DNA of 51,241 nucleotides. It comes from an uncultured Caryophanales bacterium. Lineage in GTDB: Bacteria; Bacillota_I; Bacilli_A; RF39; UBA660. The stretch is taken from contig CAMUMB010000004.1 in assembly GCA_947089915.1 (NCBI GenBank), positions 1 through 51,241 of the forward strand, read 5' to 3'. The first letter of the stretch is position 1; every line of letters starts with the position of its first letter. The notes under the pieces were generated by a model that ran no database searches, was not told the DNA's origin, and saw only the letters and a list, made by a program, of their open reading frames with translations. This document shows, in pieces, positions 17,015 to 25,540 of the stretch. The position numbers and the translations under genes were made by a program.

Positions 17015-17254
17015 CTATTTTTGTCTTTCTCCTTGTACAATCGCCACATATGATGTACAACGATATTGTAACTGTTGTAAGGAATCTAGAATTGTTTTAA
17101 TCTGTAGTATTAAACTCTGCGCTTCCGTTAATATTTGAAAGCTACTGGCTTCTTGTACTATATTATAATACTTGTGAAGTAGAACCTCCAAATTTTGAAT
17201 TTTTACCTTCATTTGTTGTTTTTAAAATTCTAAAGTTTGATTCTGTTCTTGCAT
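17015..17254 (-). pseudogene. Small coiled-coil gene interrupted by a TAA codon
   Basis: A frame starting at the ATG at 17254, preceded by GGAAGGATATTAAG, reads ten codons and then TAA. It continues in the same frame as KQQMKVKIQNLEVL and on to a TAG/TAA-type stop at 17015, for about 79 codons in total. The product would be a short helical protein (LTEAQSLILQIKTILDSLQQL). Reinitiation at the ATG at 17212, which has no good RBS, would give 65 residues. The good RBS in front of a ten-codon frame suggests a recent nonsense mutation. Family unknown. Confidence 0.5.
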
Positions 17255-17310
17255 CTTAATATCCTTCCTTCATTACATTAATTATACTGAAAATAACTCT
17301 GTTTGTAAAC

Positions 17311-19716
17311 TTATACCTCTTTGATATAATCAAGCAATTTTAAGAATAACTTAATATATTTTCGTTCCAACTTATGATTACTCAATTTGCGAATACCAAT
17401 TCGTTTTTTCTTGATAGAATCATTACTAAACATAACTGCATCAATCCTGTTTTTCATCTCTGTTTCAATTGGTAAATCGGAAATAATAGACTCAATATCA
17501 TCATTGATGATACGTACTGCATCTATTTCAATATCTTTTCCCTTACAGTTTAAAGTAAGTTGTCCCAATGTTGACACATGTTTTACCTCTACAATAAAAT
17601 TGGTATCCTCTACATAAGAATTTGCCTCTATTTTTTGATCGTTAAAATAAACAATCACATCTTCTGCTTCTTTGGTGTTACGGAAAACAAATTTGTACTC
17701 TCGATATTCTGGAACAATACCTGTTTTTCCTGAAATAGGGCGCATAATAACAGTGTAATTATTTGGCATATAATTGTAATCAATATTGGTAATGAGACAA
17801 TACTCTTTTCTATATAATTCACTTACACCATCATCTTCATATAAGTCATAGGAATTGCTTCGTCCTGGAAAAATTTGAATTTCCATTTTTTCTGGTGGAG
17901 TTGTATCATTGATATTCTCATGGTCCCCTAGTACAATAATAGATCCGGCTTTTGCGAATACTGGATAATCTTCATCTTTAAAGAATGAAATATATTTTTT
18001 ACCACCTGGGAATTTTTTACCTGTTACATAGTCATACCATACACCTGATGGTAAGAAAAACTTATGAATGACACGATTCATGATTGGTTCTTTTTTATTG
18101 ATAATTGGACAAACGAATAATTCGCTTCCAAAATAGTATCCATTACGATAATTAATATCATCATACATTTCTGGAAATTTATAATAAATTGGTGTAATCA
18201 TTGGTGTTCCATACTTATGATATTTATAGGACTCTGTATAAATATATGGAATCAAACGATGACGTAATGTCATATAATCCTTTACAATTTTATAGGTTTT
18301 ATAATCCCAAAGCCATGGTTCCCTTTTATAATATTTTCCATCTTCTGAACCCAGTTTTAAAATGGGACTAAGTACCCCTAGTTGCACATATCTAATATAA
18401 AGTTCGCTATCTTCGATTCCATTATAATATCCACCAATATCGTGGCTCCAATAGCTAATTCCTATATTCGCTGCATTTCCATTATAAAAAGGTATCATTC
18501 TTAAGGTATCCCAACTAACAATACTTTTTCCAGAGTACAAAACTGGGTAACGATGAGGTGCGACCATAGCATTTCTTGTACAAATCATTGCTCTTCTTTT
18601 ATAATCTTTTTGCATATCCAAATAATGATAATGGTTTAATGCCCATAATTCTGTTGGATTTTTTGGCTTTTCATCTAGAAAATAGAAATCAACCCCCATT
18701 TGATCGAGTGGATGGATACATAACTTGAAATACAAATCAAGTGTTTCAGGATTGAATACTTGAAAAGGAATGACTCCATTCTTATCTGGTTGAATATGCT
18801 CCTTAATTTTTTCATAATTTTCTTCATAAGGAAGAAATCCATGTAATGGTTTTACATTGAGTCCCAAACGAATACCATTTCGATGTAGAAATTCAATTGT
18901 TGACTCTGGATTTACAAATTGATTGTGGTTCCATGTAAATCCAGATTCTCTTTTTTTACCATTATAATCTTGTAAATGCCAAGATTCATTTAACAAAAGG
19001 ATAGATAAAGGAATTCCCTTATCTTTGAATTTTCCAATCAACTCCGATAGGGTTTGATCATTATATGATTCTTCTTTACCCCACCAGTTACCAAGAGCAT
19101 AACGTGGCAATAAAGCAGGTTGTCCTGTCAATGCAAAGTAATCCTGTAAACAATATCCAAAATCCTTTAAATACATAAATAAGTAAATATCTATTTCTGC
19201 AATACTGCGTTCTTCTAAGGTTCCATTCTCTGTTAAAATCATATGTTCTGCATCATCAATTGTCGCAAAACCATCTGTAGAAAATAGGCCTTTTTTTAAT
19301 TTGATTTTTTTATCATAAGCATCTAAAGACATTCCGGGTGCCCCATAATTTCTAACTTCTGGATGATTGTAGTACCAAATTCGATTGGAATTTAAAAGTT
19401 CTACTCTTAAATTTGCCATAGCATTCAGTCTTCCACCATCAAATGGTTTTTCTTTCACATAACGAAGATGAAAATATTTGGTTTTAATTTCTAGTACACG
19501 GTCTGTTTCTTTTTTAGTAAAAGGAACAGGATCCATGTTACGATACCAAATTAAGGTCGTTGGTCTATCTTCAAATAATCCTTCCTTGTTATATTCCATA
19601 CGAATGACACGTTCACTTAAAATAGTAAAACGATAATATTTACCTTGAATCACATTTTCTGGATTGGCTTTGGCTAATGTATAATCCATTTTAAATTGTT
19701 CTCCTAGATTGTACAC
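17311..19716 (-). CDS. Glycoside hydrolase family 31 alpha-glucosidase-like enzyme
   Basis: About 801 residues. GH31 architecture: an N-terminal beta-sandwich (1-200), a (beta/alpha)8 core starting near LLPRYALGNWWGKEESYND, and C-terminal beta domains (PIINKKEP, FLPSGVWYDYVTGKKFPGG, YDLYEDDGVSELY). Core motifs include GVDFYFLDEKP, where the nucleophile Asp normally sits in a DMNE-type motif, and SWDTLRMIPFYNGNAANIGISYWSHDIGGYYNG, which carries the acid/base region (shown here only as a motif span). The divergent nucleophile motif makes the exact substrate uncertain. No signal peptide, so probably an intracellular oligosaccharide hydrolase. A GTG at 19716 with AAAAGGGG upstream is the preferred start. 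It is downstream of pyk in the same transcript, joining sugar release to glycolysis. Confidence 0.88.
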   Translation of the reverse strand: MYNLGEQFKMDYTLAKANPENVIQGKYYRFTILSERVIRMEYNKEGLFEDRPTTLIWYRNMDPVPFTKKETDRVLEIKTKYFHLRYVKEKPFDGGRLNAMANLRVELLNSNRIWYYNHPEVRNYGAPGMSLDAYDKKIKLKKGLFSTDGFATIDDAEHMILTENGTLEERSIAEIDIYLFMYLKDFGYCLQDYFALTGQPALLPRYALGNWWGKEESYNDQTLSELIGKFKDKGIPLSILLLNESWHLQDYNGKKRESGFTWNHNQFVNPESTIEFLHRNGIRLGLNVKPLHGFLPYEENYEKIKEHIQPDKNGVIPFQVFNPETLDLYFKLCIHPLDQMGVDFYFLDEKPKNPTELWALNHYHYLDMQKDYKRRAMICTRNAMVAPHRYPVLYSGKSIVSWDTLRMIPFYNGNAANIGISYWSHDIGGYYNGIEDSELYIRYVQLGVLSPILKLGSEDGKYYKREPWLWDYKTYKIVKDYMTLRHRLIPYIYTESYKYHKYGTPMITPIYYKFPEMYDDINYRNGYYFGSELFVCPIINKKEPIMNRVIHKFFLPSGVWYDYVTGKKFPGGKKYISFFKDEDYPVFAKAGSIIVLGDHENINDTTPPEKMEIQIFPGRSNSYDLYEDDGVSELYRKEYCLITNIDYNYMPNNYTVIMRPISGKTGIVPEYREYKFVFRNTKEAEDVIVYFNDQKIEANSYVEDTNFIVEVKHVSTLGQLTLNCKGKDIEIDAVRIINDDIESIISDLPIETEMKNRIDAVMFSNDSIKKKRIGIRKLSNHKLERKYIKLFLKLLDYIKEV

Positions 19717-19733
19717 ACTTACCACCCCTTTTC

Positions 19734-21149
19734 TTATAAATCTTCAATTTTCATGAAGTTTGTATGTTTCACTTCTTTCAGTGGATATCCACCTGTTATC
19801 ACAATGCGATCTCCTAATTCTGCTTTGGTAATTTGTTTTGAAACTTCTTTAGATTGTTCCATCATTTCATCAAATGATTTAATTGGTTTGATGATTTTTG
19901 GATAAATTCCATAATAAATTGTCAAATTTCTTACCGTTTTTCCATCAGGGCTAATGGCAAGAATTGGACAAGATGGGCGAAAACGACTAATTTTCCTTGC
20001 AGTATAACCACTCATAGTTGGCGTTACAATCGCATTTGCTTTTAATCTACTTGCACACTCTACTACACTATATGCGATAGATCCTGTGGTATCCTGTTTT
20101 TCAGTACGCATTGCTTTATCTAGTAATTCATAGTAATTGACATCTTCTTCTGCTGTTTCAATAATTTTACTCATAATATCAACTGTTTGAACTGGATATT
20201 TTCCAATTGTAGTTTCTCCCGATAACATAACTGCATCTACACCATCTGTTACTGCACTGGCAACATCAGATACTTCGGCACGTGTTGGACGAGCTGCATT
20301 TTCCATAGATGCCATCATTTCGGTTGCGACAATACTTACCTTTCCCGCACGATGACATTTACTGATAATTGTTCTTTGAATACCAGGAACCCGTTCAAAA
20401 GGAAGTTCTACTCCTAAATCCCCACGTGCAATCATCACACCATCACTGATATCGATAATTTCATCAATCGCATCTACTGCACGTTCATTTTCGATTTTTG
20501 GAATAATTGCGATATGGTCGTTTCCTAAGTTAATTAAAATATCATTAATTTCTAATACATCTTCTGCATTCGAAACATGTGTTAAAGCTAAAAAGTCGAC
20601 ATCCATTTCATTCGCAAAAGCAATATCTTCTTCATCTTCTTTACTTAAAAAGGGCATATTCAGTCTAACACCGATAACATTAATTCCTTTGTGATCTTCT
20701 ACAAATCCTCCAGTTACCACTTCACATAACAAATAGTCAATTCCCTTATCTAGTATGGTCAATTCAATGAGCCCATCATTTATTTTAATGGTATCATTTA
20801 CTTTTACATCATGAATCAATCGAGGATAAGAAACAGAAAATTTAGTAGAGTCCCCTAGAATGGGATTCATATAGACACGAATTTTATCACCTGTATTCAA
20901 ATATGCACTTCCACTTTCAAATTTTCCTACAGTTACATCTGGTCCTTTGGTATCCAACATGATTGCAACATTAGTATGTAATGTTTCATTCAATCGTCTA
21001 ATTTTTTCAATCACATCTTTACAGAATTCATGACTGGCATGCGTCAAATTGATACGCGCTACATTCATACCATTTAAGATTAGTCCCTTTAATATTTCTT
21101 CATCTTTACTTGCTGGACCAATCGTTGTGATAATTTTCGTCTTTTTCAT
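19734..21149 (-). CDS. pyk: Pyruvate kinase
   Basis: 471 residues. Starts MKKTKIITTIGPAS (the family start), then MNVARINLTHAS, MLDTKGPDV, the catalytic region KIENERAVDAIDEI, GVMIARGDLGVELPFERVP and VATEMMASMENAARPTRAEVSDVASAVTDG. It converts phosphoenolpyruvate and ADP to pyruvate and ATP. It lacks the extra C-terminal PEP-utiliser-like domain found in the Bacillus enzyme, so it is of the standard length. GH31 follows within about 10-18 bp. Confidence 0.97.
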   Translation of the reverse strand: MKKTKIITTIGPASKDEEILKGLILNGMNVARINLTHASHEFCKDVIEKIRRLNETLHTNVAIMLDTKGPDVTVGKFESGSAYLNTGDKIRVYMNPILGDSTKFSVSYPRLIHDVKVNDTIKINDGLIELTILDKGIDYLLCEVVTGGFVEDHKGINVIGVRLNMPFLSKEDEEDIAFANEMDVDFLALTHVSNAEDVLEINDILINLGNDHIAIIPKIENERAVDAIDEIIDISDGVMIARGDLGVELPFERVPGIQRTIISKCHRAGKVSIVATEMMASMENAARPTRAEVSDVASAVTDGVDAVMLSGETTIGKYPVQTVDIMSKIIETAEEDVNYYELLDKAMRTEKQDTTGSIAYSVVECASRLKANAIVTPTMSGYTARKISRFRPSCPILAISPDGKTVRNLTIYYGIYPKIIKPIKSFDEMMEQSKEVSKQITKAELGDRIVITGGYPLKEVKHTNFMKIEDL

Positions 21150-21406
21150 ACTCTCACCTATTATTGATTATATCAATTTTTAAGAAGAATAAAAAGGTCT
21201 TTTTTTGATTTTTTTGAAAATTATAGAGGTAAGGTTACAGTCTTCTTGAGTCAATTAATAACGACTTATTTTATCCACAAAAACAATGATATTGGATAGA
21301 AGTCCATTATTTTAGGAATATATACAAAATTTTAAGGTTAATTCTTTAAGCATATATTTCTTTTATCATTATATCTAGAAGTGTCTATTTTTCCTATGGA
21401 AATAAC
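21150..21406. other. Intergenic region between pyk and the divergent unknown gene
   Basis: AT-rich and without a credible ORF. On the minus strand there is a TATAAT near 21220 that could be the pyk -10, but no convincing -35 at proper spacing. No repeat, tRNA or known riboswitch was recognised. Confidence 0.5.
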
Positions 21407-21435
21407 TTGACAAACATACTATTTTAATATAGAAT
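21407..21435 (+). promoter_or_regulatory. Strong promoter of the 270-residue unknown gene
   Basis: A perfect TTGACA (21407-21412), a 17-bp spacer, and TAGAAT (21430-21435), 34 bp before the start codon. Confidence 0.85.
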
Positions 21436-21468
21436 AACAAGCATATTTGAAAGGATGGGGAGTCGTTT

Positions 21469-22281
21469 GTGTTAAGCATAAAAAATATGAATGATATGCA
21501 GAGAATGATGGAATATTATAGAACAAGTGATATGTTGAATTTATTATATTTTTTTCCACAACTAAGTCCTGTTAGAGATTTAACTATTGTAGAAAATGAA
21601 GATGATTATCTAAACTATCAGGATTTTTTAAATAATTTTGATCAGAACAGAGTTGATACTCTAAAAGGTAGAACTCCAATTTTAGGTATAGAAAATTCGG
21701 GAAAAAGTAACAGTTTCTATAATACTCTAATAAAGGTAAAAGAAAAGGACCCACATGGAGTATTAGTTTTATTTAATGTAACTAATGAGCCTTCCGAAAG
21801 ATACGAAAGATATGCTGGAATATCGGTAGGAGTTGATTTGGGCAAAGATGTTTTTATAGATGCTGTTTCAAAAGGTTTTGATGGAAGAGAAGTGTCAAAA
21901 AGTATTTGTACTCATGAAAGATATTTTATTCCATGGTATGATTTAAGAAAAATTAGTATCGGTAATTTGAAAGAATATCAAACATTCCAAATTAGTAATG
22001 CAGATTATCAAATGACTAGAAGCGAAAGAATACAATTTTTAAAATCTATTGGGTTAAATCCAAGTGTATTTTCTTCCTATATTCCAGAAAACTATCAAGC
22101 AATACCAAATTTCATATGGTTAAGTGTAATTAGAAACCTTCTTAAGAAATTAGAAAAAAATGAAGATATTTTAGCAAGTTATGGATTCACTAATTTTGCT
22201 ATTTCAGGTCATACAGAAGGTTATCAATTTGCACCATGGCAAATGTTCGATAAAAAGAGATATACATTGGTAAAAAAGTAG
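21469..22281 (+). CDS. Hypothetical protein, 270 residues
   Basis: No family recognised. The predicted start is GTG with a GGGGAG-like RBS; an internal ATG six codons on is an alternative. It looks cytoplasmic and globular: no signal peptide or membrane helix. Distinctive segments are LKGRTPILGIENSGKSNSFY (the GIENSGKS piece superficially resembles a P-loop but lacks GxxxxGK[ST] spacing), VLVLFNVTNEPSERYERYAGISVGVD, and a C-terminal FAISGHTEGYQFAPWQM. It is flanked by its own strong promoter and the small-RNA locus downstream. Function unknown. Confidence 0.65.
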   Translation: MLSIKNMNDMQRMMEYYRTSDMLNLLYFFPQLSPVRDLTIVENEDDYLNYQDFLNNFDQNRVDTLKGRTPILGIENSGKSNSFYNTLIKVKEKDPHGVLVLFNVTNEPSERYERYAGISVGVDLGKDVFIDAVSKGFDGREVSKSICTHERYFIPWYDLRKISIGNLKEYQTFQISNADYQMTRSERIQFLKSIGLNPSVFSSYIPENYQAIPNFIWLSVIRNLLKKLEKNEDILASYGFTNFAISGHTEGYQFAPWQMFDKKRYTLVKK

Positions 22282-22351
22282 AATAATATTACAAATTTAT
22301 AATAAATCATGAAAAAGACTGAGTTCAGCAAAAAATTTTTAAATCGGAAAC

Positions 22352-22380
22352 TTGCATAAAATTAAAGAATTTAGTATAAT
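22352..22380 (+). promoter_or_regulatory. Promoter of the candidate antitoxin RNA
   Basis: TTGCAT (22352-22357), a 17-bp spacer, and a perfect TATAAT (22375-22380). No ORF follows, only a hairpin-rich segment ending in a terminator. Confidence 0.8.
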
Positions 22381-22386
22381 GTATAT

Positions 22387-22498
22387 AGATGGAAGAAATT
22401 CCATACAATAAAAATGGAACACTTGACTTGTAGCAAAGTTGGGTGTTAGCCATAAAGGTTAAACACCTTAATTCACTGAATTAGGGTGCTATTTTTTT
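22387..22498 (+). ncRNA. Candidate antisense antitoxin RNA, about 112 nt
   Basis: Starts a few bases after the promoter at 22352-22380 and ends with a clear intrinsic terminator: CACCTTAATTCA and TGAATTAGGGTG (22464-22488) form a hairpin, followed by seven Ts at 22492-22498. It contains a small hairpin (ATGGAAGAAATTCCAT, 22389-22404) and the motif GTTGGGTGTTAGCC (22438-22451). It runs opposite to the toxin gene at 22489-22581 and overlaps its last codons and 3' untranslated region. This is the tail-to-tail layout of txpA/RatA-type systems. RNA ends are predicted, not measured. Confidence 0.7.
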
Positions 22499-22634
22499 AT
22501 TTCGGCTACTAATAAAAGTAGAAGGAACAAAATGAGAATAATGTTATTTAGAACTTTCAAAATAAAAACTCTTTTTTTCATAATCTCAAGCCTCCCCTCT
22601 ATCCAATTGAATGGAAGTTCGGCAAACACCCAAC
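22438..22634. repeat. Inverted repeat pair flanking the toxin ORF
   Basis: GTTGGGTGTTAGCC at 22438-22451 and GGCAAACACCCAAC at 22621-22634 are inverted copies with 13 of 14 bases matching. They lie either side of the toxin ORF and within the two predicted opposing transcripts. Confidence 0.85.
22489..22581 (-). CDS. Candidate type I toxin: 30-residue hydrophobic peptide
   Basis: An ORF below usual annotation limits: ATG at 22581, TAG at 22491-22489. The peptide starts MKKRVFILKVLNN, has a single hydrophobic helix rich in Ile, Leu and Phe, and ends AEIKK. Charged ends on one membrane helix are the hallmark of type I toxins (TxpA, BsrG, Fst type). A strong Shine-Dalgarno (GGGGAGG) lies nine bases upstream. 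Its mRNA would start near 22652 from the promoter at 22659-22687 region and includes GTTGGGTGTTTGCC (22634-22621). That segment can pair with GGCTAACACCCAAC downstream in the same transcript (22451-22438), a 5'-3' fold-back as in hok or aapA mRNAs. No sequence match to a named toxin family is claimed. Confidence 0.65.
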   Translation of the reverse strand: MKKRVFILKVLNNIILILFLLLLLVAEIKK

Positions 22635-22657
22635 AAAGTCTTGTATTCCTATATTCA

Positions 22658-22688
22658 TTATACTATTTTATAGACTATAAGTAAATAA
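22658..22688 (-). promoter_or_regulatory. Toxin mRNA promoter
   Basis: Minus-strand TTTACT, a 17-bp spacer, and TATAAT in the ATTTACTTATAGTC...AGTATAATG region; the -10 is perfect, the -35 matches four of six. Coordinates are approximate within a few bases. Confidence 0.65.
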
Positions 22689-22809
22689 TTTTTGCCTTAT
22701 TTTACAAAGAAAAAATAACCTTACAGATTTTAAAAATCTGTAATAAAATCCTCTCAGAAATGAGAATTTCTATATGCATTGGATTTTTCAAATTTTCGTT
22801 ATATAAATA

Positions 22810-24027
22810 TCAATGTCTTGATTTTTTAAAGCCTACTTTTTTTCCATCCAATAAAGATGCCGTATCAATCACTCGGTGTCCATACTTTTCTTTTAAAGAG
22901 TCCAGTGTACGTTCTAAGGTAACATCTTGGTCTCTTTTTTCTACTGTTTCAAATAAAGAAACTTGATGTAAACTAGTTGAGGTGAAATGATCTAAACGAA
23001 TTCCGACTAACCGGATAGGTTCTCCCTCCCACATTTCATCTAATAAAAATTTAGATGTTTCAAAAATTTCTTTGGTAAGATTGGTTGCATTTTTTAGTTT
23101 TTTTTGATGAGAGTAACTTCTAAAATATTGATCTTTTAATTGCACACAAATAACACAAGTATACTTATTTTGTCTCCTCAATTCTAAAGCAACATTATTG
23201 GATATCGATTCTAACACCTGATAGAGTTCGACTTTAGAAGTAACATCTTTTTCTAAAGTGGTAGAATTACTAATCCCTTTATTCTCTTCTTTGGTAGAAA
23301 TCACTTCACTCATATCAATTCCATTTGCCATTTCTATGAGTTTTATAGACTGATTTTTAAAATATGGGTATAAATGTTCTGGTGTGGTATGAGCAAGATC
23401 ACCAATCGTTTTAATTCCTATTTTTTTTAATTTCTCGCTACTTTTTTTACCAACCCCAAATAAATCACCAATGGGTAAAGGATGCATTTTCTCTCGTACT
23501 TCTGTTTCATATAATGTATGAATTTGATTGGGTTTACTAAAATCTGATGCCATTTTCGCACATAACTTATTATTGGCAATTCCTATATTGACAGTAAAGC
23601 CTAAAGTATTTTCAATTTCATCTTTTATTTTTTGTGCAAACAGATAAGAATCACCATATAAACTTTGTACTTTTCCATAATCCAAAAAGCATTCATCAAT
23701 CGAAAATACTTCAATATCACAAGTATATTTACTTAGTAGCTGAAATAAGTTTTTAGACATTTTCTGATACCAAAGATAATTAGGCGGAAAGGTACGCAAG
23801 GCTGGACATTTTTTTCTAGCACTATATAAAGTTTCACCTGTTTGAACTCCCATTTTTTTCGCAAGTGGACTTTTGGCTAAAACGACTCCCCTTCTTGTTT
23901 TTTCATCTCCACCAATTACAGCATAACTATCTCTAATATCATAGCCAAAGCCTTGATTTAGTAAGTCAACTGCACTCCATGATAAAAAGGCATTATTGAC
24001 ATCAATATGCATGATAATTCGCTCCAT
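22810..24027 (-). CDS. dinB: Y-family DNA polymerase IV
   Basis: 405 residues. Translesion polymerase of the DinB branch: palm motif MHIDVNNAFLSWSAVDLL with the first acidic residue, EVFSIDECFLDYG with the catalytic SxDE, a helix-hairpin-helix FGVGKKSSEKLKKIGIKTIGDLA, and a little-finger domain. The C-terminal QVSLF is a beta-clamp-binding motif. The first acidic motif reads VNNAFLSW where many DinB proteins have VDxDAFF-like text, which places it with the UvrX/YqjW-like Gram-positive branch or DinB2. The stop codon is TGA. Start supported by AAAGGTGATAGT. It is transcribed divergently from the flippase gene. Confidence 0.9.
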   Translation of the reverse strand: MERIIMHIDVNNAFLSWSAVDLLNQGFGYDIRDSYAVIGGDEKTRRGVVLAKSPLAKKMGVQTGETLYSARKKCPALRTFPPNYLWYQKMSKNLFQLLSKYTCDIEVFSIDECFLDYGKVQSLYGDSYLFAQKIKDEIENTLGFTVNIGIANNKLCAKMASDFSKPNQIHTLYETEVREKMHPLPIGDLFGVGKKSSEKLKKIGIKTIGDLAHTTPEHLYPYFKNQSIKLIEMANGIDMSEVISTKEENKGISNSTTLEKDVTSKVELYQVLESISNNVALELRRQNKYTCVICVQLKDQYFRSYSHQKKLKNATNLTKEIFETSKFLLDEMWEGEPIRLVGIRLDHFTSTSLHQVSLFETVEKRDQDVTLERTLDSLKEKYGHRVIDTASLLDGKKVGFKKSRH

Positions 24028-24177
24028 ACTATCACCTTTTCAACCCAAAGCAAATCATTATTTATATTTTATCACGAACAAATGTTTTCGTAAATGGGTT
24101 TGCTATGAAAAATTTGCATATATTTATATACATAATAATTTAGTGAAAAACATCATACATTGAACTAAGGTGAATAT

Positions 24178-25467
24178 ATGAAAAGCAAATTTATAAAGTC
24201 TACAATTATATTAATTATTGGTGGTTTTATTACAAAAATATTAGGTATGATTATCAAAATTGTCATGACTAGATTGATGGGAACAGAAGGTATTGGTGTC
24301 TATATGCTATTAATGCCTACTTTTTCATTGTTAATTGCCTTAGCACAGCTTGGATTTCCCGTTGCAATTAGTAAATTAGTTGCCGAAGATAAAAAAAACA
24401 ATAAAAATTTAGTGTTCTCTATTATTCCCATTTCTTTGATTTTAAACATTCTTATCATGGTATTATTGTTATTTTTTGCAAGTACAATCTCTACGCATTT
24501 ATTACATGAAAGTAGAACTACACTAGGTATAATTTGCATTGGATTTGTTTTACCATTTATCAGTATTTCTTCAATTTTAAGAGGTTACTTCTTTGGAAAA
24601 GAAAGAATGATACCACATGTGATATCAAATATTACAGAAGATATCGTCCGATTGATTGTACTTATCATTGGAATCCCCCTTTTTATCGTAAAGGGAATTG
24701 AATTTGCAGTTGCATTTATTGTAATCTCTAATATTTTAAGTGAACTTACTTCTATCTTAATCTTATTCTTATTTTTACCAAAAAATTTTAAAATAAATAA
24801 AAAGGATTTTGTTCCTAAAAAAGAAAACATTAAAGATGTACTTAATATCAGTATTCCTACAACAGGAAGTCGTATTATTGGCAATATAGGCTATTTTTTG
24901 GAGCCAATTATTTTAACATTTGTTTTACTAAGGATGGGTTATTCAAATGAATTCATCGTAACAGAATATGGAATTGTCAGTGGATATGTTATGCCATTGT
25001 TATTATTACCATCATTTTTTACTATGGCAATTTCACAAGCATTAATTCCAGTTATCAGCAAATCCTATGCAAATCATCATTATCACTATGCATCTTCCAA
25101 AATCAAGCAAGCTATCTTTTTTTCCCTTATGATTGGAATACCTGTTACCATCCTTTTCTTACTATTACCAAATATTCCGCTTAAATTTATATACAATACA
25201 ACAGAAGGAGTAACTTATTTAAGAGTATTAGCTCCTATCTGTTTATTACACTATATTCAATCTCCACTTACCAGTAGTTTACAAGCAATGGGAAAGGCAA
25301 AAGAAGCAATGAACGGAACTATATTAGGAGTAGTTGTAAGAACCATTACACTTTGGATTGGGTGCTCTCTTAAAATTGGAATGTGGGGGCTTGTAATTGC
25401 AACCGCATGTAATATCACTTTAGTAACTCTTCATCAAGCAAAGTGTGTGAAAAAAGCGTTCTATTAG
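24178..25467 (+). CDS. SpoVB-like lipid-linked precursor flippase (MOP superfamily)
   Basis: 429 residues with about 12-14 membrane helices and almost no soluble domain. The N-terminus MKSKFIKSTIILIIGGFITKILGMIIKIVMTR and the motif GTEGIGVYMLLMPTFSLLIALAQLGFPVAISKLV are typical of SpoVB/polysaccharide-export flippases; a second family block is ILRGYFFGKERMIPHVIS. SpoVB proteins move lipid-linked peptidoglycan or polysaccharide precursors across the membrane; in spore formers SpoVB acts in cortex synthesis. No cluster of wall genes surrounds it. Start supported by AAGGTGAATAT. A MurJ-like general role is an alternative. Confidence 0.85.
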   Translation: MKSKFIKSTIILIIGGFITKILGMIIKIVMTRLMGTEGIGVYMLLMPTFSLLIALAQLGFPVAISKLVAEDKKNNKNLVFSIIPISLILNILIMVLLLFFASTISTHLLHESRTTLGIICIGFVLPFISISSILRGYFFGKERMIPHVISNITEDIVRLIVLIIGIPLFIVKGIEFAVAFIVISNILSELTSILILFLFLPKNFKINKKDFVPKKENIKDVLNISIPTTGSRIIGNIGYFLEPIILTFVLLRMGYSNEFIVTEYGIVSGYVMPLLLLPSFFTMAISQALIPVISKSYANHHYHYASSKIKQAIFFSLMIGIPVTILFLLLPNIPLKFIYNTTEGVTYLRVLAPICLLHYIQSPLTSSLQAMGKAKEAMNGTILGVVVRTITLWIGCSLKIGMWGLVIATACNITLVTLHQAKCVKKAFY

Positions 25468-25540
25468 GATGTTAAATATTCCATATTCATGTTTCCTTTC
25501 ACTATTAGCACGTGAATAGAAGATCTTTGGAATGTTGCAG

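Noticed and set aside
21705-21725. P-loop in the 270-residue unknown protein (GIENSGKS)
   Set aside because: The GxxxxGK[ST] spacing is not satisfied and no Walker B follows.
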